64,000 bases of DNA from Caldilineaceae bacterium (GTDB taxonomy: Bacteria > Chloroflexota > Anaerolineae > Caldilineales > Caldilineaceae). Shown piece after piece: positions 16,145 to 24,672 of the stretch. Every line of letters begins with the position of its first letter. The first letter of the stretch is position 1. A program made the position numbers and the translations under genes. The stretch spans positions 1-64,000 of the forward strand of contig JAHBVH010000026.1 of NCBI GenBank assembly GCA_019637645.1, read 5' to 3'. The notes under the pieces were generated by a model. It saw only the letters and a program-made list of their open reading frames with translations, searched no databases and was not told the DNA's origin.

Positions 16145-17473
16145 TCAATACGAATCCTCGCACGGTAGGGGAGGTAAGGCATAAAAAAATGGTTTGGCTT
16201 CGTTGGCAAGGGCTGCCTTGCTTGGTAGCTGTTGCAGATAGGGAACGCTGACCTGGACCGTCGTACCTTGCTGGGGTGCACTCTGAATTTGGAGGGTGCC
16301 ATTCCACGGGGCAACCCGCTCTGTCATTCCGATAATGCCTAAAGATTTGGTCGAACGCATCAAATCTTTGTTAAAACCACAGCCATCATCCTGAATGGTC
16401 AGCTGCACTTCATCCGCGGTTTGTTGAAAGAGAATCTGAATGTGCGATGCCTTGGCATGGCGTGCCACATTAGTCAGAGCCTCTTGGACAATACGATACA
16501 GGGCAATGGTCAAATCACGGTCAAGGACGGGGGGCTGGTCGGGCAGATCAAGATCGACTGTAAATGTGGCTTGGTCGGCAAATTCATTGACGAGTGATTC
16601 AATGGCTGCTGTTAGGCCAAGCTCATCCAGGATAAGCGGTCGTAGGCGTGCTGTTAGCCGTTGCACATGCTCTACCGTATGATCCACTAATTGGGTTAAC
16701 TTCCCCACCTTTTCCCCAAAGGTGTTGTGGCCCTCGGGTAGATCATAGAGCAGTTGCTCTAGCCGAATCTTGAGCACAGCCAAATTCTGACCAAGGACAT
16801 CATGGACTTCTCGCGCAAGATAGAGGCGCTCTTCCTCATGAATCGCATTGAGGCGTGTCGTCAATTTGCGCAACTTGCTGCGCGAATGGGCGAAGGCCTT
16901 CTCCATTCCTTTGCGTTTCGTCACATCCAACAAATAGCCAACATATTGATTGCTATTCGGCAAAAACTGCCATTGATTTAGTACCCAACGGCAGCTACCA
17001 TTCTTATGAAGCAGCCGCTGTTCAATTTGACCATGGCCAACCGCCTGGGACAGTTGCATTGCTTCAAAAAAGCGACTGATATCTTCGGTTGCATAGAATG
17101 GTGCTGGCGTTGTTGCTGGCGCCAATAACTCTTGTGCCTGATAGCCGAAGGTGTAGTAGACATTGGGGGTGATATACGCTAATTGTGGATAACCGACCCA
17201 CTCACCACGGTAGATAATCGCGGGACTCTGCTCCACCAATGCTCGAAAATATTCTTCACTACTTCGCACTGGTGTTAACGTTGCTTCGCGCTCAGCACGT
17301 AAGTGACGAAACGGTGCTTGCGCGGTCTTGGCTGCCCCATCGGCCATATGGGTTGTCTGGTTTCGCCGGCCACTTGCCTTGCGCCAGCTGATCGTCCCTA
17401 CGACTAGCAGGGAGCAGACTAAAGTCGCTGCCCACAACAGTCGATACAGGAAAGAATGAAGCGCTTTACGCAT
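16145..17473 (-). CDS. NarX-type sensor histidine kinase with PAS domain
   Basis: 442 aa. One N-terminal membrane helix (residues ~8-28) is followed by a PAS domain (~75-195: SSEEYFRALVEQSPAIIYRG, with DVTKRK at its end). A HisKA_3 dimerisation domain has the phospho-His in REVHDVLGQNLAVLK (His ~224). A HATPase domain follows, with N-box VQEALTNVARHAKA, DDGCGFN and GIIGMTERV. With a single helix and no large external loop, it probably senses a cytoplasmic or membrane-proximal signal through PAS. It is the cognate kinase of the downstream NarL-type regulator. The Shine-Dalgarno is weak. Confidence 0.92.
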   Translation of the reverse strand: MRKALHSFLYRLLWAATLVCSLLVVGTISWRKASGRRNQTTHMADGAAKTAQAPFRHLRAEREATLTPVRSSEEYFRALVEQSPAIIYRGEWVGYPQLAYITPNVYYTFGYQAQELLAPATTPAPFYATEDISRFFEAMQLSQAVGHGQIEQRLLHKNGSCRWVLNQWQFLPNSNQYVGYLLDVTKRKGMEKAFAHSRSKLRKLTTRLNAIHEEERLYLAREVHDVLGQNLAVLKIRLEQLLYDLPEGHNTFGEKVGKLTQLVDHTVEHVQRLTARLRPLILDELGLTAAIESLVNEFADQATFTVDLDLPDQPPVLDRDLTIALYRIVQEALTNVARHAKASHIQILFQQTADEVQLTIQDDGCGFNKDLMRSTKSLGIIGMTERVAPWNGTLQIQSAPQQGTTVQVSVPYLQQLPSKAALANEAKPFFYALPPLPCEDSY

Positions 17474-17802
17474 AGAATTAACCAGTTCTACTCTGCGAAG
17501 AGGGCGATATCATGACGTGAACGGCTACAAAGAAGCGCTCTATTTCCTACCATGGTGCAGGCAATCTAGCAATGTTCCAGATTGAGACTCCGATTTCTCC
17601 CATACACCCTAAAATCTATTCTAGTCGCGTTAAAAAGGTTTGGTATTTAACAAATCCGCGCGCAATTACCAAGTATAACTTACTTTATCTTTTATTGTAC
17701 TGGATAAACCCTGCACTTTCAATACTTGAAAGTATTGATTTTTTTTGTAAATCTTAATTTTTTTTTAGAATGGCTGTAACTCGATAGGGTTGCACCTGAA
17801 CC

Positions 17803-17831
17803 TTGCGCTGATTCGGCGCATTCGCTAGAAT
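17803..17831 (+). promoter_or_regulatory. Probable sigma-70-type promoter of lysS
   Basis: TTGCGC (17803-17808) and TAGAAT (17826-17831) are 17 bp apart, 170 bp before the lysS start. The long leader contains direct repeats. Confidence 0.5.
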
Positions 17832-17935
17832 TCGGGTATACTAACGCTTCGCACACTGAAGCTTGAGGGTACGCTGAAGCTTGAACGGCTCGGCGCGCCA
17901 GCCATGCTTAGCACGACCGGTGCCCTACATCGCTC

Positions 17936-17974
17936 TAGGTACGCTACGGTAGGTACGCTACGGTAGGTACGCTA
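17936..17974. repeat. 14-bp tandem repeat, 2.8 copies, in the lysS leader
   Basis: Unit TAGGTACGCTACGG at 17936-17949 and 17950-17963, then a partial copy to 17974. Just before it, GGTACGCTGAAGCTTGA-like segments near 17850-17885 are also duplicated. Confidence 0.85.
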
Positions 17975-18003
17975 TTCCGCCAGAAGAAGGAAGGACGTTA
18001 TTT

Positions 18004-19545
18004 GTGAGTGATTCGTCGCATCATCTCTTTGATCCTGCTCGGCTAACCGACCAAGAGCAGGCGCGTCTGCAAAATTTGCAGACGTTGATTGAAGCGGGGA
18101 TTGATCCCTATCCTGCCCGTGTGCAGCGCAGCCATACCATCGCGGCTGCACGGGCTCTCTACACGGAGAATGGGCCAGCGCAACAGGTAACTGTTACTGG
18201 CCGCTTGAAACGGATCCGGGTGATGGGGAAGATGAGCTTCGCTGATCTGGAAGATGGCACCGGCCAAATTCAGATTTTGCTACGCCGCGACGAATTACCG
18301 GAAAATTGGTATAACGACATCTGGAAAAAAGCGATTGACCTCGGTGACTTTATTGGCGTCACCGGCACGTTAGGGGTCACCAAAACCGGTGAATTGAGCG
18401 TCGATGCCCAAAGTGTGCAATTCCTGAGCAAGACGCTAAAACCCATGCCGGATAAGTGGCATGGCCTCCGCGATCGCGAGACCCGCTATCGGCGGCGCTA
18501 TGTCGATCTGATCGCCAATCCCGAAGTGCGCGAACTCTTTCGCACACGGGCCGCCGTGGTGCGCGCGCTCCGTGAATACCTGGATGGCGAGGACTTTTTG
18601 GAAGTGGAAACACCGATCCTCCAGCCCGTCTATGGGGGCGCGGCCGCGCGGCCCTTTGTCACCCATCATAATCAACTGCATCAAGATCTCTACCTCCGCA
18701 TTAGCTTTGAACTCTACCTCAAGCGCTTGATTGTGGGCGGCTTTGATCGGGTCTATGAAATCGGTCGCGACTTCCGTAATGAAGGGGTGAGCTTTAAGCA
18801 CAATCCCGAATTTACCCAGCTTGAGTTCTATGAAGCCTATGCTGATTACGCCGATGTCATGCGTCGCACGGAAACGATGATCGCCTATGTCGCCCAAAAA
18901 ATCAATGGCAGCCTCACCATCACCTGGGGCGAGCATACGATTGATCTAACACCGCCTTGGCAACGCATCCGCCTGCGCGACGCCATCTTGGAGGCGTCGG
19001 ATATCGACTACGAAGCCTTCCCCGATGCCGATTCATTGGCCCAAGAGATGCGCCGGATCGGGATGGATGCGGACCCCAGCCATGGGTGGGGGAAGTTGGT
19101 CGATAATCTGCTTTCGCGCTTTGTCGAGCCGCATTTGATTCAGCCCACCTTCCTGATCGACTATCCGCGCGATGTCAGTCCGCTCGCCAAGGGTGCACCT
19201 GACGATCCGCGCCAGGTGGAACGCTTTGAAGGCTTTTTGGCCGGAATGGAGCTCTGCAACGCCTTTAGCGAGATCAACGATCCCCAAGATCAGCTCCAGC
19301 GTTTTATCGACGAAAACTATCGCGCCCGCCATGGTGCCGAAGAAACCCATCCGGTCGATGAAGATTATATCGAAGCATTGGCCTATGGCATGCCCCCCAC
19401 CGGCGGTTTTGGCATTGGGATCGACCGTCTCACCATGCTCCTGACGGGCAAAGATACCATTCGCGAAGTCATTCTCTTTCCCCACCTCCGTTCCATTAAA
19501 GAAGAACGCGAGGAGGCCGACCTGCCAGCGTCGGCTGACTCCTAA
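18004..19545 (+). CDS. lysS: Lysyl-tRNA synthetase, class II
   Basis: 513 aa with a GTG start; AAGGA lies 8 nt upstream and no earlier in-frame start fits. An N-terminal OB-fold anticodon-binding domain (residues ~60-160) is followed by the class II catalytic core. Motif 1 is around FLEVETPILQPVYGGAAARP, motif 2 is FRNEGVSFKHNPEFTQLEFY, and motif 3 is GFGIGIDRLTMLLT. It charges tRNA-Lys with lysine using ATP in the cytoplasm. The length is normal. It is preceded by its own promoter and followed by a strong hairpin, so it is probably monocistronic. Confidence 0.97.
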   Translation: MSDSSHHLFDPARLTDQEQARLQNLQTLIEAGIDPYPARVQRSHTIAAARALYTENGPAQQVTVTGRLKRIRVMGKMSFADLEDGTGQIQILLRRDELPENWYNDIWKKAIDLGDFIGVTGTLGVTKTGELSVDAQSVQFLSKTLKPMPDKWHGLRDRETRYRRRYVDLIANPEVRELFRTRAAVVRALREYLDGEDFLEVETPILQPVYGGAAARPFVTHHNQLHQDLYLRISFELYLKRLIVGGFDRVYEIGRDFRNEGVSFKHNPEFTQLEFYEAYADYADVMRRTETMIAYVAQKINGSLTITWGEHTIDLTPPWQRIRLRDAILEASDIDYEAFPDADSLAQEMRRIGMDADPSHGWGKLVDNLLSRFVEPHLIQPTFLIDYPRDVSPLAKGAPDDPRQVERFEGFLAGMELCNAFSEINDPQDQLQRFIDENYRARHGAEETHPVDEDYIEALAYGMPPTGGFGIGIDRLTMLLTGKDTIREVILFPHLRSIKEEREEADLPASADS

Positions 19546-19571
19546 GCTTTGTTACGGTTCCCTAGGTGGAC

Positions 19572-19606
19572 AAGAGCTGTCAGGTTGCCTAAACCTGACA
19601 GCTCTT
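19572..19606. terminator. Hairpin downstream of lysS
   Basis: Perfect 15-bp arms AAGAGCTGTCAGGTT and AACCTGACAGCTCTT around GCCTA, 26 nt after the lysS stop. There is no T run. The arms contain the CTGACAG core of the dispersed palindrome family. Confidence 0.6.
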
Positions 19607-19698
19607 CGGTTGAGCGGTTGTGGGGACCACAGCGCTAACGAAGCTCTGTTCGTGTCAACCAAGTTCATCCTTTCTCCTCAACTCACAAAGGAAGTACC

Positions 19699-20820
19699 AT
19701 GAAAATCACCAAGCTCGAAACCTTTCTCGTCAAGCCGCGTTGGCTTTTCCTAAAGATCCATACCGACGAAGGCTTGGTCGGTTTGGGCGAGCCGATTTTG
19801 GAAGGGCGGGCCTTGACCGTTGCCCAAGCGATTGCCGAAATAGAACCCTCCCTCATTGGTAAGGACCCGACGCGCGTCGTCCATCATTGGCAGGCCATCT
19901 ATAAGCACGCCTTTTACCGCGGCGGCCCGATCCTCACGAGTGCCCTCTCCGGGATTGACCATGCCCTGTGGGATCTGGCTGGGAAAGCGGCTGGCTTGCC
20001 CGTCTATAAACTCCTCGGCGGCCCCTTGCGCGATCGGATCAAAGTCTATAAAGGGATCGGCGGCGGCACGACCGAAGAAGTGGTGCAGCGGGCCAAAGAT
20101 GCCGTCGCCCAAGGCTTTCTTGCGCTCAAGACCGGCCCATCTGGTGGTCGCCCGGCGCGTATTATTGAAACACCGGGCTTTGTCGAACGGGTTGTTGAGC
20201 GCTTTGCCGCCATTCGCGAGGCGGTGGGCAAGGAGATTGATATTGCCATCGACTTCCATGGCGCCGTAAGTCCCCAAACGGCCGGGTTGCTGATTAAAGC
20301 ATTGGAGCCCCATCAACCCCTCTTTATTGAAGAGCCCGTCCAATGCCAGAATGTCGATGTGCTGGCCGATCTCGCGCGCAAAACCCATCTGCCCATTGCC
20401 ACCGGTGAACGGGTCTTCACCAAGTGGGGCTTCCGCGAAATTTTGGAGAAGCGCGCCGCCGCCATCCTCCAGCCCGACATTTCCCACTGCGGTGGTATTT
20501 TCGAGGCCCGCCTGATTGCAGGCATGGCCGAAGCTTATTACGCGGCCATTGCGCCCCATTGTCCGCTGGGGCCGATTTCGTTGGCGGCAGGGCTGCATGT
20601 AGACGCGTCTATCCCCAATTTCTTGGCCCAGGAACATACCACCTTTGGCGCGGGCTACCTGAAAGAGCCCTTTGTCTTTAAGGATGGCTACCTGGAATTG
20701 CCCACCAAGCCCGGGCTCGGCATTGAGCTGGACGAAGAAGCCATGGCGGATAAGATCGGCCACGACTGGCGCAACCCCGAGAGCTATCACCCCGATGATG
20801 GGGCTGCGATCGATTGGTAG
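19699..20820 (+). CDS. dgoD: D-galactonate dehydratase (enolase superfamily)
   Basis: 373 aa; AAAGGAAG precedes the ATG. It closely follows E. coli DgoD from memory, with blocks FYRGGPILTSALSGIDHALW, DFHGAVS (Asp ~185, His ~187), FIEEPV, TGERVF, ILQPDISHCGGI, APHCPLGPISLAAGLHVD and LTKPG-like TKPGLGIELDEE. The Asp, Glu and Glu ligands bind Mg and the two His act as acid and base. It removes water from D-galactonate to give 2-dehydro-3-deoxy-galactonate in the De Ley-Doudoroff pathway. No DgoK or DgoA is in the window. The next genes import cobalt, so an operon is doubtful; a palindromic element separates them. Confidence 0.85.
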   Translation: MKITKLETFLVKPRWLFLKIHTDEGLVGLGEPILEGRALTVAQAIAEIEPSLIGKDPTRVVHHWQAIYKHAFYRGGPILTSALSGIDHALWDLAGKAAGLPVYKLLGGPLRDRIKVYKGIGGGTTEEVVQRAKDAVAQGFLALKTGPSGGRPARIIETPGFVERVVERFAAIREAVGKEIDIAIDFHGAVSPQTAGLLIKALEPHQPLFIEEPVQCQNVDVLADLARKTHLPIATGERVFTKWGFREILEKRAAAILQPDISHCGGIFEARLIAGMAEAYYAAIAPHCPLGPISLAAGLHVDASIPNFLAQEHTTFGAGYLKEPFVFKDGYLELPTKPGLGIELDEEAMADKIGHDWRNPESYHPDDGAAIDW

Positions 20821-20822
20821 GC

Positions 20823-20893
20823 TCACGTTGGGCCAGACCTGACAGGTTTTTCAAACCTGTCAGGTCTCTGGTCATAATGATCAACGGCATAAC
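20823..20893. repeat. Dispersed REP/MITE-like element, copy C
   Basis: Same core as the copies at 3 kb and 54 kb: arms AGACCTGACAGGTTT (20835-20849) and AAACCTGTCAGGTCT (20853-20867). The TTGGGCC left flank and the ATCAAC right flank are also kept. The terminal TTACGCA sequences are degenerate. Confidence 0.8.
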
Positions 20894-21022
20894 GCCCATT
20901 CCAATCGGGTTTATGCACAATCCCTATTCTTCTATACAGGGGTTGCGATCTACCCTTTTGCTTGGAATTTCCCCTACGATATTCTGCGGATAGACATGGT
21001 ATAAAGGAATGGTTTGCGTCTT

Positions 21023-21046
21023 GCTGTTGCAAAGATTCGCAACAGC
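21023..21046. promoter_or_regulatory. Operator-like inverted repeat upstream of the cobalt importer
   Basis: GCTGTTGC-AAAGATTC-GCAACAGC, 8-bp perfect arms, about 75 bp before the cbiM start. The size and place suit a dimeric regulator site. I recognise neither a NikR or Zur consensus nor a cobalamin riboswitch here. Confidence 0.35.
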
Positions 21047-21119
21047 TACTTCTTTCCTACTCCTTTTTCGCAGACTTGTTTTCTGCAATCCTTACTTTCT
21101 ACTACACTTGGGAGGAATG

Positions 21120-22100
21120 ATGGTCCATCATCTATTTTTGAGTGGGTTATCCGCCCCGCAACTGCTCCATATCCCGGATGGTTTTCTCAGTACGTCGGTC
21201 TCTGTAGTGGGTTGGCTCCTGACGCTGCTGATCGTGGCCGTCGCTCTGCGCCAGACACGGGACCAACTCGGGGAGCGGCAGGCACCATTGTTGGGGGTTT
21301 TAGCCGCCTTTATCTTTGCTGCCCAAGCCATCAACTTTCCCGTTGCTGGTGGCACCAGTGGTCATCTCCTGGGCGGTGCATTGGCGGCCATTGTGCTTGG
21401 CCCGTGGGCTGCTGTTTTGGTCATGACTGCCGTCATTGCGCTCCAGGCGCTGCTCTTTCAAGATGGTGGTCTTCTTGTCATGGGCTGGAATATTATGAAT
21501 ATGGGCGTCCTCACCGCCTTTACGGGCTACCTGGCCTACATGCTGATCAAGCGTCTGCTCGGTGACAAACGGAGCAGCCTTATCATTGCTGGCGTGGTAG
21601 GTGCTTGGCTTTCGGTCGAGGTGAGTGCCATTGCCACGGCAATCCAATTGGCAATTTCGGGTACATCACCCTTAAACATTGCCCTACCGGCCATGGCGGG
21701 CGTGCATGCCTTGATTGGGATTGGCGAAGCCTTGATCACGGTAGGTGCCCTGACGCTCATTGCACGCACCCGCCCCGATTTGCTGGCCGCGGGCGCGCAA
21801 GCCAAGGGAAGAGCTTCGGCGGCTTGGATCACGGGCGGGTTAATCATTGCGCTGGTTGTCGCGATCTTTTCCTTTGCCGCTTCGCCCCACCCAGATGGGT
21901 TGGAACGGGTGGCCGAAGATCATGGTTTTTTGACCTTTGCCCAAGATCCACTCTATAACATTCTGCCCGACTACACCCTACCTTTCCTGGGCGATGCGAC
22001 CTTGTCGGGGGTTCTCGCGGTTGTCCTGGGGACGCTCTTGGTCTTTGTGATTACGGTTGGGGTAGGGCGTGCGCTGCGCAGTTCCAAATCAGTTTCCTAA
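21120..22100 (+). CDS. cbiM: Cobalt/nickel ECF importer substrate component CbiM with fused CbiN-like (PDGLE) part
   Basis: 326 aa. GGAGG lies at 21111; two adjacent ATGs at 21117 and 21120 are possible and the second has the better spacing. The CbiM signature HIPDGFLS is at residues 17-24, and the body is an integral membrane protein with about seven helices, including NFPVAGGTSGHLLGG and GWNIMNMG. After a further helix comes SPHPDGLERVAEDHGF, the PDGLE motif of CbiN-type subunits. In characterised CbiM/NikM the metal-binding His is residue 2. Here ~16 residues precede it, so the extension must be removed or metal binding differs. It forms the operon cbiM-cbiQ-cbiO. Confidence 0.9.
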   Translation: MVHHLFLSGLSAPQLLHIPDGFLSTSVSVVGWLLTLLIVAVALRQTRDQLGERQAPLLGVLAAFIFAAQAINFPVAGGTSGHLLGGALAAIVLGPWAAVLVMTAVIALQALLFQDGGLLVMGWNIMNMGVLTAFTGYLAYMLIKRLLGDKRSSLIIAGVVGAWLSVEVSAIATAIQLAISGTSPLNIALPAMAGVHALIGIGEALITVGALTLIARTRPDLLAAGAQAKGRASAAWITGGLIIALVVAIFSFAASPHPDGLERVAEDHGFLTFAQDPLYNILPDYTLPFLGDATLSGVLAVVLGTLLVFVITVGVGRALRSSKSVS

Positions 22101-22114
22101 AGTAACTATGCATT

Positions 22115-22903
22115 ATGCATACTCATTTTCGTGACCAATATCGTCCCGACCAGACGCTGATTCATCAGCTTGATCCACGTGTCAAAGTGGTGTTGGCGCT
22201 ACTGTTTATTCTGACAGTGAGCCTGACACCCTTTGGCGCGTATGGCGCGTATGGTGCGCTTTGGCTCTTTGTGCTCATGGCCGCCCAGCGCGCCCGGATT
22301 GCCCCCATCGATCTGCTGAAACGTTCGGTGGTTGCGCTGCCATTTGCCTTGGCCGCGGTAACCTTACCGTTTACCGTGCCCGGCCAACCCCTCCTCACGC
22401 TGCCTCTCTTTGGTGGCCTAGTCATGAGTGTGGAAGGCGTTGTGCGCTTTGTCAGCATTTTGATCAAGTCGTGGTTGTCGCTACAAATGGCGCTCATTTT
22501 GGTTACCGTGACTCCCTTCCCCGCCCTTTTATGGGCCCTGCGCTCCCTGCATGTTCCCGCCCCCTTGATTAGCATCGTCACTTTGCTCTACCGCTACCTT
22601 TTTCTTCTTTATGAAGAGGTGATGCGCCTGCTACGTGCCCGCGCTGCGCGCAGCGCGGCCATGGATGGGGTGGCGAGTGGCGGCAGCTTGATCTGGCGTG
22701 GGCAGGTGGCGGGGCGCATGGCTGGCAGTTTGATGCTACGCTCCTTTGAACGGAGTGAACGGATCTATACGGCCATGGTTGCGCGTGGCTATCGCGGCCA
22801 ACTGCTCACCCTCGAACATAGTCATTTCCAGCGCACCGATTGGTTGGTTGCCGGTGTGACGCTGCTGTTTCTCTTTCTTGTCCTCTTTCTAGCTGGAAAA
22901 TAA
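22115..22903 (+). CDS. cbiQ: ECF transporter transmembrane (T) component CbiQ
   Basis: 262 aa, 14 nt after cbiM. It opens with DQYRPDQTLIHQLDPRVKVV, as is typical of EcfT/CbiQ proteins. Several hydrophobic helices follow, then two cytoplasmic coupling-helix motifs (LRARAARSAAMDG and AMVARGYRGQ) that dock on the ATPase, and a last helix. It links CbiM to CbiO during Co2+/Ni2+ uptake. The Shine-Dalgarno is weak and the short spacing suggests coupled translation. Confidence 0.9.
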   Translation: MHTHFRDQYRPDQTLIHQLDPRVKVVLALLFILTVSLTPFGAYGAYGALWLFVLMAAQRARIAPIDLLKRSVVALPFALAAVTLPFTVPGQPLLTLPLFGGLVMSVEGVVRFVSILIKSWLSLQMALILVTVTPFPALLWALRSLHVPAPLISIVTLLYRYLFLLYEEVMRLLRARAARSAAMDGVASGGSLIWRGQVAGRMAGSLMLRSFERSERIYTAMVARGYRGQLLTLEHSHFQRTDWLVAGVTLLFLFLVLFLAGK

Positions 22904-22909
22904 TAGGCT

Positions 22910-23620
22910 ATGCATCACAAAATTGAAGTCGATCAGTTGGAATTTACCTATCCTGATGGTCGCCAAGCACTCTTTGGGGTGACGCTCCATGTGCAGCCGG
23001 GTGAAAAGGTGGCGTTAGTTGGCCCCAACGGCGCGGGAAAATCTACCTTGCTCCTCCACTTAAATGGCATCTTGCGCGGCAAGGGGGCGGTCTGTGTGGC
23101 TGGGCTGCCCATGACAGAGCAGAACCTCGGCAAGATTCGGGCCGCGGTGGGGTTGGTCTTTCAAAATCCGGATGATCAACTCTTTTCGCCCACAGTCTTT
23201 GATGATGTCGCCTTCGGTCCGTTGCACATGGGGTTGCCTGAAGCCACGGTACGCGCCCGTGTCCAAAGTGCGCTGGCCGCGGTGGGCATGCAAGCCTATA
23301 TCGACCGCATCTCGCACCACCTAAGTATTGGCGAAAAAAAGCGCATTGCCATTGCCACCGTCTTGGCCATGGAGCCAGAAATCCTCGTTCTCGATGAACC
23401 CACCGCTGGGCTCGACCCGCGTGCCCGCCGCACCTTGATCCAACTGTTGCGCCAACTCGATATGACCATGCTCGTCTCTACCCACGATATTCGCATGGTG
23501 GCTGAACTACTCGACCGCACCGTGATCATGGAAGCCGGCACGATCGTCGCCGCGGGGCCTACCCAAACAATTTTGGCCGACCAAGCCCTCCTCGAACAGC
23601 ATGGCCTAGAGTTGGTTTGA
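22910..23620 (+). CDS. cbiO: ECF transporter ATPase CbiO
   Basis: 236 aa, 6 nt after cbiQ. Motifs: Walker A GPNGAGKST, Q-loop VFQNPDDQLFSPTVFDDVAF (typical for CbiO/EcfA), signature LSIGEKKRIAIA, Walker B ILVLDEPTAGLDP, and H-loop STHD. The signature has Ile where LSGGE is normal; the second Gly is kept, so activity is plausible. It powers the cobalt/nickel importer from the cytoplasmic side. It is short for the family because it ends soon after the H-loop domain. Confidence 0.93.
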   Translation: MHHKIEVDQLEFTYPDGRQALFGVTLHVQPGEKVALVGPNGAGKSTLLLHLNGILRGKGAVCVAGLPMTEQNLGKIRAAVGLVFQNPDDQLFSPTVFDDVAFGPLHMGLPEATVRARVQSALAAVGMQAYIDRISHHLSIGEKKRIAIATVLAMEPEILVLDEPTAGLDPRARRTLIQLLRQLDMTMLVSTHDIRMVAELLDRTVIMEAGTIVAAGPTQTILADQALLEQHGLELV

Positions 23621-23828
23621 GCCTTATCCGCTTGTCGGATTCTCGCGCTTTTGATAAGATGAAGGGCAGCGAAACCCATCCCAATCGCCCATTCATCCCA
23701 AGAGTCGCGCCTATGCCACCCTTTCCTGACTGGTGCTGTGAAAGCAGCCCATGGGGTAAGGTGATGTGATCGACGTGGCACCGTAGGGCGTGGCCCAATG
23801 GCTATTCTAGAAGCGAGTATTGATCTCC

Positions 23829-24590
23829 ATGAAACGCAAAATTTTACTCACCGGCGCGGCCGGACGCATTGGCTCTTTTTTAACCAATCAATGGAAAGAG
23901 CAATATGATCTGTTGCTGACCGATGTGCGCGCCCCGCAAGAAACTTTTGGCTTCCCCTTTGTCGAGGCGAACATGGCTGATTACGCCGCGGTGGCGGCTT
24001 TGTGTCAAGGCATTGACACGGTTATACACTTGGGCGCAGACCCACGCATGGAAGCGCCGTGGGAAAGCCTGCTGCCCAATAATGTGATCGGCACCTATAA
24101 CGCGTTTGAGGCCGCCCACCAAGCGGGTTGTCGGCGCATTATTTTCGCCAGCAGCATCAATGCGGTCTTTGGCTATCCGGCGGATGTGCAGGTGCATACT
24201 AACATGCCCGTCTATCCCATTAATCTCTATGGAGCAACCAAATGTTGGGGCGAGGCGTTGGCGCGGTACTATTCGCACACCCATCACCTTTCGTCGCTCT
24301 GCCTCCGCTTTGCCGCGGTTTCCTATCGCCCTGGGCAAGATCCCAACTACGATAACCGCTACGATTTGAGCCACCCTTACATCGATATTATTCTGACCAT
24401 GGAAGACTTGACTCAACTGGTGACGGCCAGTATCGAGGCCAAAGATGATCTGATGTTTGGGGTCTACCACGGGGTGTCGAACAACCGCTGGAAGCGATTG
24501 GATCTGACGGATGCCCGGGCGGATCTCGGTTACGCCCCCGTTGACGATGCCTTTGCCCTGGCCGGTGCCCCAACGGTCGGTGATCTGTAG
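23829..24590 (+). CDS. NAD-dependent epimerase/dehydratase family protein, uronate-dehydrogenase-like
   Basis: 253 aa from ATG 23829 (a TTG three codons earlier is possible). The Rossmann motif is LLTGAAGRIGS. An Asp in LLLTDVRAP ends strand 2, which favours NAD over NADP. A catalytic-type Ser in FASSINAVFG and the YxxxK in NLYGATKCWGE are present, with LCLRFAAVSYRPG after. Length and layout are like uronate dehydrogenase, which oxidises glucuronate or galacturonate to the aldaro-lactone. That would suit the nearby galactonate dehydratase, but the substrate cannot be told from sequence. It lies between the cobalt importer and the B12-dependent dehydratase. Confidence 0.65.
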   Translation: MKRKILLTGAAGRIGSFLTNQWKEQYDLLLTDVRAPQETFGFPFVEANMADYAAVAALCQGIDTVIHLGADPRMEAPWESLLPNNVIGTYNAFEAAHQAGCRRIIFASSINAVFGYPADVQVHTNMPVYPINLYGATKCWGEALARYYSHTHHLSSLCLRFAAVSYRPGQDPNYDNRYDLSHPYIDIILTMEDLTQLVTASIEAKDDLMFGVYHGVSNNRWKRLDLTDARADLGYAPVDDAFALAGAPTVGDL

Positions 24591-24672
24591 GCATGCTAGC
24601 GTGGCGTAAACGCCTGCTGGTATCTACTCCGCCGCCAGGCAGCCGTCAATGGAAGATAGGTGAAAGAAGGCT

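Larger units (their letters stand above)
17474..18003. other. AT-rich intergenic region upstream of lysS
   Basis: 530 bp between the divergent kinase and lysS genes. The first ~300 bp are very AT-rich with T-runs (~17,750-17,766) and carry no credible gene. The second part holds the lysS promoter and short repeats, which are listed separately. Confidence 0.5.

Noticed and set aside
19750..20826. 358-aa minus-strand frame opposite dgoD
   Set aside because: It mirrors the dgoD coding frame and lacks motifs and Shine-Dalgarno.
20821..21119. Cobalamin riboswitch upstream of cbiM
   Set aside because: No B12-box or conserved helices found; only a short inverted repeat and the dispersed element.
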